A DNA stretch of 64,000 nucleotides from Eubacteriales bacterium (lineage in GTDB: Bacteria > Bacillota_A > Clostridia > Christensenellales > Aristaeellaceae). The translations under genes and the position numbers were made by a program. Positions 14,773 to 23,290 of the stretch are shown here, in pieces. Position 1 is the stretch's first letter; each line of letters opens with the position of its first letter. The DNA lies in assembly GCA_029974035.1 (NCBI GenBank), contig JARKQG010000134.1:1-64000 (forward strand), written 5' to 3'. Under the pieces are notes generated by a model. That model ran no database searches and was not told where the DNA came from. It saw nothing but the letters and a program-made list of their open reading frames with translations.

Positions 14773-15596
14773 GTCTTTCGCCTCCCCTTGATGAACGCCG
14801 CGCCGGAAAACACGCCAAACATGATCATGTTGGCCGATACCACGCTGGCGCCGGCGGGCGTGGCCGCCAGGTAGGAAACCGTCATCCCGATCAGGAAGTT
14901 GACCACCGACAGCACCGCGGCGCAGGCGATCACCGACCGGTAGGAGCGCATCAGCCGCATGGCGGTCAGCGCCGGGAAGATCACCAGGCTCGAAATCAGA
15001 AGCGCGCCCATCAGCCGCATGCCCACCACCACGGTCACCGCCGTCAAAAGCGCCAGCAGCATGTTGTAAAGCCCGGCCTTCACGCCGGTGGCGCGGGCAA
15101 AGCCCTCGTCAAAGGTGACCGTGAAGATCTGCGCGTAGAAGACCAGGTACAGCGCCAGCACCGCCAGCGACAGGATCACGCTCAGGGTCACGTCGGATCT
15201 GCTCATCGCCAGGATGGACCCGAACATGTAGTTGCACACGTCCACGTTCATGCCGGTGGTGATGGAGATCACCATCACGCCCACGGCCAGAGACCCGGTG
15301 GAGATCAGCGCGATGGCGGCATCGCCCTTGATCTTGCTGCGCTCGCTGAGTCGCAAAAGCAGAAACGCCGCCAAAATCACCACCGGCACCGCCACGCCCA
15401 GGGGCGCGGCGCCCAGCGCCTGGGCGATGGCCAGCGCGCCGAAGCCCACGTGGGACAGCCCGTCGCCGATCATCGAATACCGCTTGAGCACCAGGTTCAC
15501 GCCCAGGAGCGCCGCGCACAGCGCCACCAGGATGCCCACGATCAGCGCGCGGGACAAAAACGGGTAGGACAGCATCTGCCGGATCACGTCAATCAT
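14769..15596 (-). CDS. znuB: Zinc/manganese ABC transporter permease
   Basis: A 275-residue ABC-3 family permease with about eight membrane helices. Typical features are YSMIGDGLSHVGFGALAIA (cytoplasmic loop that meets the ATPase), SLAVGVMVISI, FARATGVKAGLYNMLLALLTAVTVVVGMRLMGALLISSLVIFPALTA. I use the ATG at 15596 with a GGGGGGTGG ribosome site; a GTG nine bases earlier is also possible. It overlaps the ATPase gene by eight bases and the lipoprotein gene by four. With ZnuA and ZnuC it imports zinc (or manganese). Confidence 0.87.
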   Translation of the reverse strand: MIDVIRQMLSYPFLSRALIVGILVALCAALLGVNLVLKRYSMIGDGLSHVGFGALAIAQALGAAPLGVAVPVVILAAFLLLRLSERSKIKGDAAIALISTGSLAVGVMVISITTGMNVDVCNYMFGSILAMSRSDVTLSVILSLAVLALYLVFYAQIFTVTFDEGFARATGVKAGLYNMLLALLTAVTVVVGMRLMGALLISSLVIFPALTAMRLMRSYRSVIACAAVLSVVNFLIGMTVSYLAATPAGASVVSANMIMFGVFSGAAFIKGRRKT

Positions 15597-16293
15597 CCGC
15601 GCCACCCCCCAGAAACAGCCGTCCGGCGGCGCTTTGGCGGTAGCCCTCCACCGTGCCGAAGAAGAGGGGGCTGCCCGCCAGGTGCAGGATGTGGGTGGCG
15701 TACCGTACCGCGGCGCGGACGTCGTGGGACACCATGATGACCGCGATGCCGCCCCGGTGGATCTCGCCGATCAGGCGGTACAGTTCCTTGGTGGCCACGG
15801 GGTCGAGCCCCGCGGTGGGCTCGTCCAGCACGATCAGCCGGGTGGTGGCGCACAGCGCCCGGGCCAAAAGCACCCGCTGCTGCTGACCGCCGGAGAGCGC
15901 CCGGTAGGGGCGCCTCGCCAGCGCGGCCACCCCCAGCCTTTCCATGTTGGCCCGGGCGCGGCCGCGCTCGCCCCCGGAATACCAGGGGCGGACGCCGCGC
16001 CGGTTGAGGCAGCCCGACAGCACAACCTCCCACACGCTGGCGGGGAAATCCCGCATCAGCCCGGTCTGCTGGGGCATGTAGCCGATTTGGTCCCGGGAGA
16101 GGCCGCCGCCTGTCAGGACGGCGCCGTCCCGCACGGGCTCGAGGCCCAGAAGCGCCTTCATCAGCGTGCTCTTGCCGGAGCCGTTCTCCCCCACGACGCA
16201 GAGGTAATCCCCCTGATCCACCGAAAAGGATACGTCCTTCAAGGCCACGCCGCCCTCGTAGGCGACCGACACGTCCTGACAGGCGACCAGCAT
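15589..16293 (-). CDS. znuC: Zinc/manganese ABC transporter ATPase
   Basis: A 234-residue ABC ATPase with Walker A GENGSGKST (about residue 36), Q-loop MPQQTG, signature LSGGQQQR, Walker B LIVLDEPTAGLD and switch His in VSHD. The C-terminus lacks the extra domain of E. coli ZnuC. The start overlaps the znuA stop (TAATG) and its end overlaps znuB, so the subunits are made in step. Confidence 0.9.
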   Translation of the reverse strand: MLVACQDVSVAYEGGVALKDVSFSVDQGDYLCVVGENGSGKSTLMKALLGLEPVRDGAVLTGGGLSRDQIGYMPQQTGLMRDFPASVWEVVLSGCLNRRGVRPWYSGGERGRARANMERLGVAALARRPYRALSGGQQQRVLLARALCATTRLIVLDEPTAGLDPVATKELYRLIGEIHRGGIAVIMVSHDVRAAVRYATHILHLAGSPLFFGTVEGYRQSAAGRLFLGGGADD

Positions 16294-17282
16294 TACTTCA
16301 TCGCCTCCCGGAGGGTTTCAAGATTCGCGCGCATCAGCGAAACGTAGGTCGCGCCCGCGTCAAAATCCGCGCGGGACACGTTGTGGCCGGAGTGAAACAT
16401 CGCGGTCTTCGCGCCGGTCTGCTCGGCGATGCTGTCGGCCACCAGGTGGTTGGACAATTCGATGTAGAACACCGTGGACACCCCGGTCTCCCTCACCTTG
16501 TCGATCAGAAAGGCGATGGTGCCCGCGCTGGGTTCGGTCTCGTTGCTGCAGCCGGGGAACGCGGCGTAGCAGGTGAGCCCGTACGCGTCGGCAAAGTAGC
16601 GCAGCGGAAAGCGGTCGCCCACGATCAGGGTCTTGTTTTCCACGCCGTCAAAGAACTCGTCAAACTGCCGGTCGAGCGCGGCCAGCGCTTCGCCGTAGGT
16701 TTCGGAATTGGCCGCGTAGACCGCCGCGTCTTCCGGATCGACGGCGCTCAGGCGCTTGGCGATCGCCCGCTGGATCAGGTCGGCATTCTTCGGCGACGTC
16801 CACACATGCTCGTCATACTCGATCTCGTGGAGCCCGTCCTCGTCTTCGTGGTCCTCGTCCTCGTGGTCCTCGTCCTCGTGGTCCTCGTGGTCGTGTCCCG
16901 TGTCGGTCATGCCCTCCAGCACTTCTTCCGCCACGGCGTCCACGCAGTCGATCATGCGCAGCGCGGGCACCTCATGGTCAAAGGCGGACAGGATGTCGTC
17001 CACCCAGGCGTCGCCCTCGCCGCCGGTGTAGACGAACAGGTCGGCGTTCTGGATCTTCAGGATGTCCTGGGGCGTGGGCTCATAGGAATGGCTCTCGGAG
17101 CCGGGCGGCAGCAGCATGGCCACGTCGGCGGCCTCGCCGGCCACCTGACGGCAGAAGTCGAAGGCGGGGAAATTGGTGGCGACGACAGAGGGCTTTTCGC
17201 CCTCCGCGGCCAGCGCGGGCGCGCCGGCCATCGCGGCGGACAGTATGACCAGGGCGGTCAAAGCCGCCAGTATTTTTCTCAT
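16293..17282 (-). CDS. znuA: Zinc ABC transporter substrate-binding protein
   Basis: A 329-residue cluster A-I binding protein. It has a Sec signal (MRKILAALTALVILSAAMAGAPALA) with an AxA cleavage site and no lipobox. Ligand positions: His in SESHSYEP, His in YDEHVWTSP, the DHEDEDHEDE acidic/His-rich loop before it (about residues 120-150), and His in GHNVS near the end. The His/Asp-rich loop is the ZnuA hallmark that favours zinc. The loop is encoded by a 15-bp tandem repeat. It is the first gene of the znuA-C-B-lipoprotein operon. Confidence 0.9.
   Translation of the reverse strand: MRKILAALTALVILSAAMAGAPALAAEGEKPSVVATNFPAFDFCRQVAGEAADVAMLLPPGSESHSYEPTPQDILKIQNADLFVYTGGEGDAWVDDILSAFDHEVPALRMIDCVDAVAEEVLEGMTDTGHDHEDHEDEDHEDEDHEDEDGLHEIEYDEHVWTSPKNADLIQRAIAKRLSAVDPEDAAVYAANSETYGEALAALDRQFDEFFDGVENKTLIVGDRFPLRYFADAYGLTCYAAFPGCSNETEPSAGTIAFLIDKVRETGVSTVFYIELSNHLVADSIAEQTGAKTAMFHSGHNVSRADFDAGATYVSLMRANLETLREAMK
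16836..16889 (-). repeat. 15-bp tandem repeat coding the metal-binding loop of ZnuA
   Basis: About 3.6 units of GTCCTCGTCCTCGTG (on the + strand), encoding HEDED repeats on the minus strand. Copy number can change loop length in frame. Confidence 0.85.
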
Positions 17283-17313
17283 GATGATTCCTCCATGCGC
17301 TTGATGGGTGCGG

Positions 17314-17336
17314 AAAAAAGGCCCGAAAGCCGGGCC
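17314..17336 (-). terminator. Terminator between the small Cys/His protein and znuA
   Basis: Leftward: GGCCCG stem, five-base loop, CGGGCC, then six T (17319-17314). It would end or attenuate transcription before znuA, where I see no separate strong promoter. Confidence 0.65.
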
Positions 17337-17352
17337 GCGCAGGGAGGCGGTA

Positions 17353-17652
17353 TCAATCGTTCATTCGGATGTTCAGCGAAACGAGGGATGCGCCGGCGGC
17401 GCCAAAGGCGCGCTCGCCCGGAAGGACCGGCGGCGCGACGCGGGCGAGGAGGGCCAGCGCGCGGGTCAGCGCCACCGCGCCCAGCGCCCTGAAGGCCAGC
17501 TGGGAGGCGGTGTAGGCCACGCACAGCGGGCAATGCCCGTCCGCACAGTGGTGGCCGGCGTGGGCAAACTGGATGCCCACCGCCAGGAGGACCGCCAGCG
17601 CAAACAGCGCCGCGAGGGTCAGCGCGGTCCGCCGAAAGGTCCTTGTCCGCAT
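17353..17652 (-). CDS. Small Cys/His-motif membrane protein near the zinc operon
   Basis: A 99-residue protein with an N-terminal hydrophobic segment (TALTLAALFALAVLLAVGIQFAHA) followed by HHCADGHCPLCVAY, a Cys/His motif that could bind zinc, and a second hydrophobic stretch (about 58-72). Similar small proteins with a His-Cys-x-x-x-x-Cys-x-x-Cys motif often lie beside zinc-uptake genes in Clostridia, which suggests membrane zinc sensing or handling. This is inferred, not known. It is the first gene in front of znuA, with a terminator between. Confidence 0.65.
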   Translation of the reverse strand: MRTRTFRRTALTLAALFALAVLLAVGIQFAHAGHHCADGHCPLCVAYTASQLAFRALGAVALTRALALLARVAPPVLPGERAFGAAGASLVSLNIRMND

Positions 17653-17792
17653 GGCGCGCCCCCCCTTTCGCGTATCCCCGTCGAATCTGCCGGCGGGCCC
17701 CGGAGGGCCGCCGCTTCCAATGGGACGCGCACCGGGCCCGGCCGGTTCCATCAAATTGTCAGAGGATCGGCGGACGCTGCCCGGGCAAGGCG

Positions 17793-19460
17793 TCAACCCG
17801 GCCCCGGAAAGGTGATTGTAATGCTGGTGCCCGCGCCCGGCTCGCTGGCGAGGGACACCCCCGCGCCGTGCACGGCGGCGCTGTGCTTGACGATGGAGAG
17901 CCCCAGCCCGGTGCCGCCGGTTTCGCGGGCGTGGCTGTGGTCCACGCGGTAGAACCGCTCGAACACCCGCGCCTGGTGCTCCGGCGGGATGCCGATGCCG
18001 GTGTCCCGCACGGTGAGGGTGGCGCCGTCCGCCCCGCCGCCGAGGACGACCTCCACGCGGCCGCCCTTCACGTTGTACTTGACGGCGTTGTCGCAGAGGT
18101 TGTAGACCATCTCCTCCAGAATCTTCTCGTAGCCGCTGACCCATGCGGGCCCGCCGGATACGTCGATGCGCACCCCGCGCCGCTCGGCCAGCGGCGCGAG
18201 CCGCCGGGCCACGCCCTCTGAGAGCGCCGCCAGGTCCACCCTGGCCTTTTCCGGCAGGCGGGCCTTTTCGTCCAGGCGCGACAGCTTCATCACGTCCTCC
18301 ACCAGCGCCACGAGGCGGCTGGCCTCGTCGTAGATGCGGGCGGCAAAGTCCTGCATGTCGTCGGGGCGGACGGTGCCGTTTTTCATGATCTCGGCGTAGC
18401 CGATGATGGAGGTCAGCGGCGTCTTGAGCTCGTGGGACACATTGGCGGTAAACTCCCTGCGGCTGCGCTCGGCGCTCACCCGGTCGGTGACGTCCAGGGC
18501 CAGGATCACCGCGCCCCGGGCGCCGTTTTCCGGTTCCACGGGGTTTCCGATCAACTGAAAGACGCGCTCGCCCATCTTCAGCTCCGCCTCGGCGCTCTCG
18601 CCCCGGAGCGCCCGTTCCACCACCCGCTCCAGCGCCACCGAGCGGTTGACCGACAGGATGGGCCGGCCGGCGTAGGCGTCCGGGCGGACGCCGAAGATCT
18701 CCGCAGCGCTCTCGTTGATGGACAGCACGTCCCCCGCGCCGGAGAGCAGCACCATGCCCTCGCGCATGTGGGCGGTGACGGCGGCGAACTCGCGCCGGTT
18801 CTCGGTCAGCTCCTGCAGGCGCCTGCCCAGCTCCTCCTTCTGGCGCTGCATGCGCGACAGGAGCGGGCTCAGCTCGTCATACACATCGTTTTCCAGCGGC
18901 TGGTCCAGGTTCAGGTGGTTGATGGGCGCCACGATGCGCCCGGCCATGGTCCGCGCCATCAGAAGGGATACGACGCTCACGCCCGCGAGGATCAGCAAAA
19001 ACAGCGGCAGCAGCCGGAGGAGAAGGCCCACCACGCTCGCCTGGGTGTTGGAGAGCCTGAGCACGTTGCCGTCGTCGGTGCGCACGGCAAAGTACAGCGT
19101 TTCCTGGGCAAGGGTATCGGAATAGCGGTGGGTCTGGCCGCTGCCGCCCGCCAGCGCGGCCTTTATCTCGGGGCGGCTCAGGTGGTTTTCCATCTGCTCG
19201 GCGTCGGCGGTGCTGTCGTAGAGCACGGTGCCGTCGGGCGCCACCAGCGTGACGCGGCTGTCCCCGTGAAAGTTGCGGAAATAGGCGGCCTCGTCGGTCT
19301 CCCGGGCCATGGCGTAGATGAGGTAGGCGGCCTCCACCTTGAGCCGGTCCTCCAGCTGCCGGGTGTAGGACTGGTACAGCGTCAGCATGATGAGGGCGGA
19401 GGCCAGGACCGCGGCGAGGAGCGCGGCGGCGAAGATGATCCGGAAGATCCGCTTTGTCAT
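17793..19460 (-). CDS. phoR: Phosphate regulon sensor histidine kinase
   Basis: A 555-residue kinase. Two membrane helices (about 5-27 and 153-176) enclose an extracytoplasmic sensor; a HAMP-like stretch (VAPINHLNLDQPLENDVYDELSPLLSRM), a PAS domain (VLSINESAAEIFG) and the catalytic core follow. Phospho-acceptor His is in NVSHELKTPLTS; ATP-binding boxes are NLCDNAVKYN, DTGIGIP and GGTGLGLSIV. The start is ATG at 19460, one base after the response-regulator stop. It follows phoP in the pst-pho operon and should phosphorylate it under phosphate limitation, with PhoU and PstB passing the signal. Confidence 0.88.
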   Translation of the reverse strand: MTKRIFRIIFAAALLAAVLASALIMLTLYQSYTRQLEDRLKVEAAYLIYAMARETDEAAYFRNFHGDSRVTLVAPDGTVLYDSTADAEQMENHLSRPEIKAALAGGSGQTHRYSDTLAQETLYFAVRTDDGNVLRLSNTQASVVGLLLRLLPLFLLILAGVSVVSLLMARTMAGRIVAPINHLNLDQPLENDVYDELSPLLSRMQRQKEELGRRLQELTENRREFAAVTAHMREGMVLLSGAGDVLSINESAAEIFGVRPDAYAGRPILSVNRSVALERVVERALRGESAEAELKMGERVFQLIGNPVEPENGARGAVILALDVTDRVSAERSRREFTANVSHELKTPLTSIIGYAEIMKNGTVRPDDMQDFAARIYDEASRLVALVEDVMKLSRLDEKARLPEKARVDLAALSEGVARRLAPLAERRGVRIDVSGGPAWVSGYEKILEEMVYNLCDNAVKYNVKGGRVEVVLGGGADGATLTVRDTGIGIPPEHQARVFERFYRVDHSHARETGGTGLGLSIVKHSAAVHGAGVSLASEPGAGTSITITFPGPG

Positions 19461-19461
19461 G

Positions 19462-20130
19462 TCAGCCTCCGAAGCGGTAGCCCACGCCCCGCACGGTTTC
19501 AATCATGCCGCCCTGGGCGCCCAGCTTCTGCCGGAGCGTCTGGATGTGCACGTCCACGGTGCGGGTGCCGCCGCCGTAGCCCAGGTCCCACACGCGCTCC
19601 AGCAGCTTCTCGCGGGTGAAGGCCACGCCGCGGTTTTCCATCAGAAAGCGCAGAAGCTCGAACTCCTTGAGGGTGAGGCTCACATTCTCCCCGCCGGAGA
19701 TCACCAGATGGCGGCGCGCGTCCACCGTCAGCGCGCCGCAGGTAATGGCCTCGGCGCCCTCCCTGGCGGCGGTGCGCCGCAAAAGCGCCTTGACGCGGGC
19801 CACCAGCTCCATCATGCCGAAGGGCTTGGCGATATAGTCGTCCGCGCCGGCGTCCAGGCCCACCACGGTGTCAAATTCGGTGTCCTTGGCGGTGATCATG
19901 ATGACCGGGATGGCGGCCGTCCGGCCGTCCTGGCGGAGCTTTTTGAGGATCGCAAGGCCGTCCTCGCCGGGCAGCATGATGTCCAGCAGCACCAGCTCCG
20001 GGGCGGCCTCGGCCACGGCGGCGAAAAACGGCCCGGCGGCGGAAAAGCCACTGGCCTCCATGCCCGTCTGCCGGAGGGTGTACACCACCAGGTCGCGGAT
20101 GTTCGGGTCGTCCTCCACGTAGTAGATCAT
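19462..20130 (-). CDS. phoP: Phosphate regulon response regulator
   Basis: A 222-residue OmpR-type regulator. The receiver has EDD, the phospho-Asp in VLLDIMLPGEDG, Thr/Ser region VIMITAKD and Lys in DDYIAKPFG. The C-terminal winged helix ends with RTVDVHIQTLRQKLG and TVRGVGYRF. The ATG overlaps the phoU stop by four bases (20127-20130). Its place after pstSCAB-phoU points to PhoP/PhoB rather than another OmpR pair. Naming phoP versus phoB is convention. Confidence 0.9.
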   Translation of the reverse strand: MIYYVEDDPNIRDLVVYTLRQTGMEASGFSAAGPFFAAVAEAAPELVLLDIMLPGEDGLAILKKLRQDGRTAAIPVIMITAKDTEFDTVVGLDAGADDYIAKPFGMMELVARVKALLRRTAAREGAEAITCGALTVDARRHLVISGGENVSLTLKEFELLRFLMENRGVAFTREKLLERVWDLGYGGGTRTVDVHIQTLRQKLGAQGGMIETVRGVGYRFGG

Positions 20131-20780
20131 AGCGGCTCACCCTTGTGGCGGCCGGTGAGGGCGTACTCCACCCACTCGGCGATGTTCTGGGCGTGGTCGC
20201 CGATGCGCTCGAAGTACTTGGCGATCATCAGAAGGTCCACGGCCTGCTCGCCGCTGGCGGCGTCCATGCGGATGCACTCGATCAGCTCGTACTTCACGAT
20301 GTCGAACAGGTCGTCGATCACGTCGTCCATCTCGATGATCCGGCGCGCCAGCGCGAGGTCGCGCTTGACAAAGGCGTCCACCGCGCCGGTGACCATGCGG
20401 ATGGCGGCGGCGGCCATCTGGGTCAGGTGCTCCAGCTTCTTGATGTAGGGCTTGCCGGCCAGGTAGATCACCAGACCGGAGATGTCCGCGGCCTGGTCGC
20501 CGATGCGCTCCATGTCGGTGATCATCTTCAGCGCGGCGGAGATGAGCCGGAGGTCCCGGGCCACGGGCTGCTGCTTGAGCAGCAGCTTCATGCACAGCGC
20601 CTCGATGTCCCGCTCCTTCTGGTCCACCTCCTGGTCGAAGGCGATGGCCTCGGCGGCGGCGGATACGTCCTGGTTGGTCAGCGCCTGGGTGGCGCTCTCG
20701 ATGGCGTGCTCGATCAGCGCGCCCATTTCGATCAGCTCGCGGCTGAGCCTGTCGAGCCGCTCGTCCAGCAGGTTGCCCAT
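20127..20780 (-). CDS. phoU: Phosphate signalling protein PhoU
   Basis: A 217-residue, all-helical protein with two PhoU repeats: LDRLSRELIEMGALIEHAIESATQAL and, in the second, MAAAAIRMVTGAVDAFVKRDLALARRIIEMDD. The metal-contact pattern ERIGDQAADI and ERIGDHAQNIAEWV is clear. It connects the Pst transporter with the sensor kinase and keeps the regulon off when phosphate is plentiful. Start ATG at 20780 overlaps the pstB stop (TAATG). Confidence 0.92.
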   Translation of the reverse strand: MGNLLDERLDRLSRELIEMGALIEHAIESATQALTNQDVSAAAEAIAFDQEVDQKERDIEALCMKLLLKQQPVARDLRLISAALKMITDMERIGDQAADISGLVIYLAGKPYIKKLEHLTQMAAAAIRMVTGAVDAFVKRDLALARRIIEMDDVIDDLFDIVKYELIECIRMDAASGEQAVDLLMIAKYFERIGDHAQNIAEWVEYALTGRHKGEPL

Positions 20781-21529
20781 TATCCAAACCTCCCGGTAAT
20801 ATAGTCCTCGGTGCGCTTGTCGGTGGGGATGGAAAACAGCTTTTCCGTGTCGCTGAACTCGATTAGTTCGCCCAGAAGGAAAAAGCCCGTCATGTCGGAG
20901 ATGCGCGCGGCTTGCTGCATGTTGTGGGTCACGATGACAATAGTATACTTCTCCTTGAGGCCCACCGCAAGGTCCTCGATGCGGGCGGTGGAAATTGGGT
21001 CGAGGGCGCTGGTGGGTTCGTCCATCAAAAGCACCTCGGGCTCCACGGCCAGCGCCCGGGCGATGCAAAGGCGCTGCTGCTGCCCGCCGGAGAGGCCCAG
21101 CGCGTCCTTTTTCAGCCGGTCCTTGAGCTCGTCCCAGATGGCGGCGTCGCGGAGGGATTTTTCCACAATATCGTCCAGCTTGGCGCGGCCGCGGACGCCG
21201 TGGGTGCGCGGGCCAAAGGCCACGTTGTCGTACACGCTCATGGGGAAGGGGTTGGGCTTTTGGAACACCATGCCCACGCGCTTGCGAAGCTCGGTCACGT
21301 CGATGTCGCCGTAGATGTCCTCGCCGTCCAGCAGCGCCTTTCCGGTAATTCTTACGCCCTCGATCAGGTCGTTCATGCGGTTGAGGGTTTTGAGGAGCGT
21401 GGATTTTCCGCAGCCGGAGGGCCCGATCAGCGCGGTGATCTTCCGCTCGGGGACGGACATGCTCACGCCCTTCAGCGCGTGGTAGCTTCCGTAATACAGG
21501 TTGAGGTCGGCGGTTTCAATTTTTGCCAT
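20780..21529 (-). CDS. pstB: Phosphate ABC transporter ATPase
   Basis: A 249-residue ABC ATPase with the PstB look: [18 protein letters not shown], Walker [31 protein letters not shown], signature LSGGQQQR, Walker [14 protein letters not shown] and [17 protein letters not shown]. It energises phosphate import through PstCA. Length is typical. It lies in the pstS-C-A-B-phoU-phoP-phoR operon. Confidence 0.93.
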   Translation of the reverse strand: MAKIETADLNLYYGSYHALKGVSMSVPERKITALIGPSGCGKSTLLKTLNRMNDLIEGVRITGKALLDGEDIYGDIDVTELRKRVGMVFQKPNPFPMSVYDNVAFGPRTHGVRGRAKLDDIVEKSLRDAAIWDELKDRLKKDALGLSGGQQQRLCIARALAVEPEVLLMDEPTSALDPISTARIEDLAVGLKEKYTIVIVTHNMQQAARISDMTGFFLLGELIEFSDTEKLFSIPTDKRTEDYITGRFG

Positions 21530-21530
21530 G

Positions 21531-22355
21531 CTATCTCCTCGTCAGGCGCCCCGCCGCCCAGCCGGAGAGCGCGTTGATGCCGGCCACCAGCACCAGCAGC
21601 ACCACCGCCGTGGCGGACGCCTGGTTGATGTAGAGTCCCTCGCTGGACAGCGCGTACATGTGCACCGACAGCGTGCGGGCGGAATCCGTCAGCGAGTCGG
21701 CCACCTTGGCCACCGTGCCGGCGGTGTAGATCAGCGCCGCCGTCTCGCCCACGATGCGGCCGATGGCCAGGATCACGCCGGAGAGAATCCCCGGCATGGC
21801 CGAGGGCAGCACCACCCTGGAAACGGTGCGCAGCCGCCCCGCGCCCAGGCCGAAGCTGCCCTCGCGGTACTCGCGGGGCACGGCGATGAGCGCCTCCTCG
21901 GTGGCCCGCAGGATCAGCGGCAGGATCATGATCGCCAGCGTCAGCGCGCCGGAGATCAGCGAAAGCCCCAGCCGGAGCGTGGTCACGAAGAACATCAGCC
22001 CGAAAAGGCCGTACAGAATCGACGGAATGCCCGTCAGCGTCTCGCTGGTGATGCGGGTCACCTTCACCAGGCGGTTGCCGCTTCCGGCGTACTCGGTCAT
22101 GTAGATCGCGCCGGCGACGCCCGCGGGCACCGCCACCAGAAGGGACAAACCCGTCATCAGGATCGTGTTGATCAGCGCCGGCATCATGGAGGCGTTGTCG
22201 GAATTGTATTCCCACGCAAAAAGGCTGGGGCGCAGGTTGGGAATGCCGCGCGCCAGGATGTAGAGCGTGAGCCCCAGAAACACCAGCGCGGTAAAGCCCG
22301 CGCCCAAATAGACCAGAAAGCGCATGAAAAGCGCGTTTCGCCTGGCCCTCGTCAT
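21531..22355 (-). CDS. pstA: Phosphate ABC transporter permease PstA
   Basis: A 274-residue permease with about six helices; the family pattern [56 protein letters not shown] (EAA loop) and [15 protein letters not shown] is present. Its ATG overlaps the pstC stop by four bases and it ends two bases before pstB. With PstC it forms the phosphate channel. Confidence 0.92.
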   Translation of the reverse strand: MTRARRNALFMRFLVYLGAGFTALVFLGLTLYILARGIPNLRPSLFAWEYNSDNASMMPALINTILMTGLSLLVAVPAGVAGAIYMTEYAGSGNRLVKVTRITSETLTGIPSILYGLFGLMFFVTTLRLGLSLISGALTLAIMILPLILRATEEALIAVPREYREGSFGLGAGRLRTVSRVVLPSAMPGILSGVILAIGRIVGETAALIYTAGTVAKVADSLTDSARTLSVHMYALSSEGLYINQASATAVVLLVLVAGINALSGWAAGRLTRR

Positions 22356-23290
22356 TTTTCCGCCCTCCGCTTGATCGCCGCCAGAAGCAGGTTGATCATC
22401 AGTATAAACACAAACAGCACCACACCGGTGGCGATCAGCGCCTCCCGGTGCAGATCGGCCGCGTAGCCCATCTCCAGCGCGATGTTGCTGGTCAGCGTGC
22501 GCACGCCCTTCAGCAGCCCCTGAGGCATGCGGGCCTGGTTGCCCGCCACCATCATCACCGCCATCGCCTCGCCAATGGCGCGGCCCACGGCCAGCACCAC
22601 CCCCGCCATCACGCCGGACCTCGCCGCCGGCAAAAGGATGCGGAACACCGCGCGCTCATGGGTGGCGCCCAAGGCCAGTGCGCCCTCGTAGTAGCTGGCG
22701 GGCACGGCACCCAGCGCCGCCTCGGACAGGGAGATCACCGTGGGCAGGATCATCATGCCCAGAAGCAGGCTCGCCGCCAGCATGCTGGAGCCGCTGCCGC
22801 CAAAGAGCTCCCGGATCATCGGCACCAGCACCGTCAGGCCGAAAAAGCCGTACACCACCGACGGTATGCCCGCCAGGAGCGACACCGCCGGCTTCATCAG
22901 CCGGACGGCGCGGGGCCGCGCGAACCGGGCCAGATACACGGCCGTCAGGATGCCCGGCGGCACGCCCACCGCCATCGCCCCGGCGGTCACATAAAGGCTG
23001 CCCAGAATCATCGGCATGACGCCGTAGATGCCGCTGCCCGGCTTCCATTTTTCTCCGGTCAGAAAGTCCAATACGCCGATGCGCGCCATGGGCGGCACGC
23101 CGTTGACGAATATAAAAAGGCAGATCAGCGCAACCGCCAGCACGGAAACGCTGGCCGCGGCCGCGAAGATCACCTGGGCGGCGCGCTCCTTGGCGCGCTG
23201 CGCGCGCGCGCCGCGGGCGCGCGCGAAACCCCCTCCGCCGCCAGGCCCGGCGGCGGAAGGGGCGGACTTTTTCAGCCCTTTGTCAGCCAT
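22352..23290 (-). CDS. pstC: Phosphate ABC transporter permease PstC
   Basis: A 312-residue permease. After about 35 residues of Gly/Ala/Arg-rich low-complexity sequence, six helices follow with GIPSVVYGFFGLTVLVPMI, SEAALGAVPASYYEGALALGATHERAVFRILLPAARSGV (EAA loop) and GRAIGEAMAVMMVAGN. The basic, low-complexity N-terminus is longer than usual. The gene overlaps the pstS stop by eight bases and the pstA start by four. Confidence 0.92.
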   Translation of the reverse strand: MADKGLKKSAPSAAGPGGGGGFARARGARAQRAKERAAQVIFAAAASVSVLAVALICLFIFVNGVPPMARIGVLDFLTGEKWKPGSGIYGVMPMILGSLYVTAGAMAVGVPPGILTAVYLARFARPRAVRLMKPAVSLLAGIPSVVYGFFGLTVLVPMIRELFGGSGSSMLAASLLLGMMILPTVISLSEAALGAVPASYYEGALALGATHERAVFRILLPAARSGVMAGVVLAVGRAIGEAMAVMMVAGNQARMPQGLLKGVRTLTSNIALEMGYAADLHREALIATGVVLFVFILMINLLLAAIKRRAEK

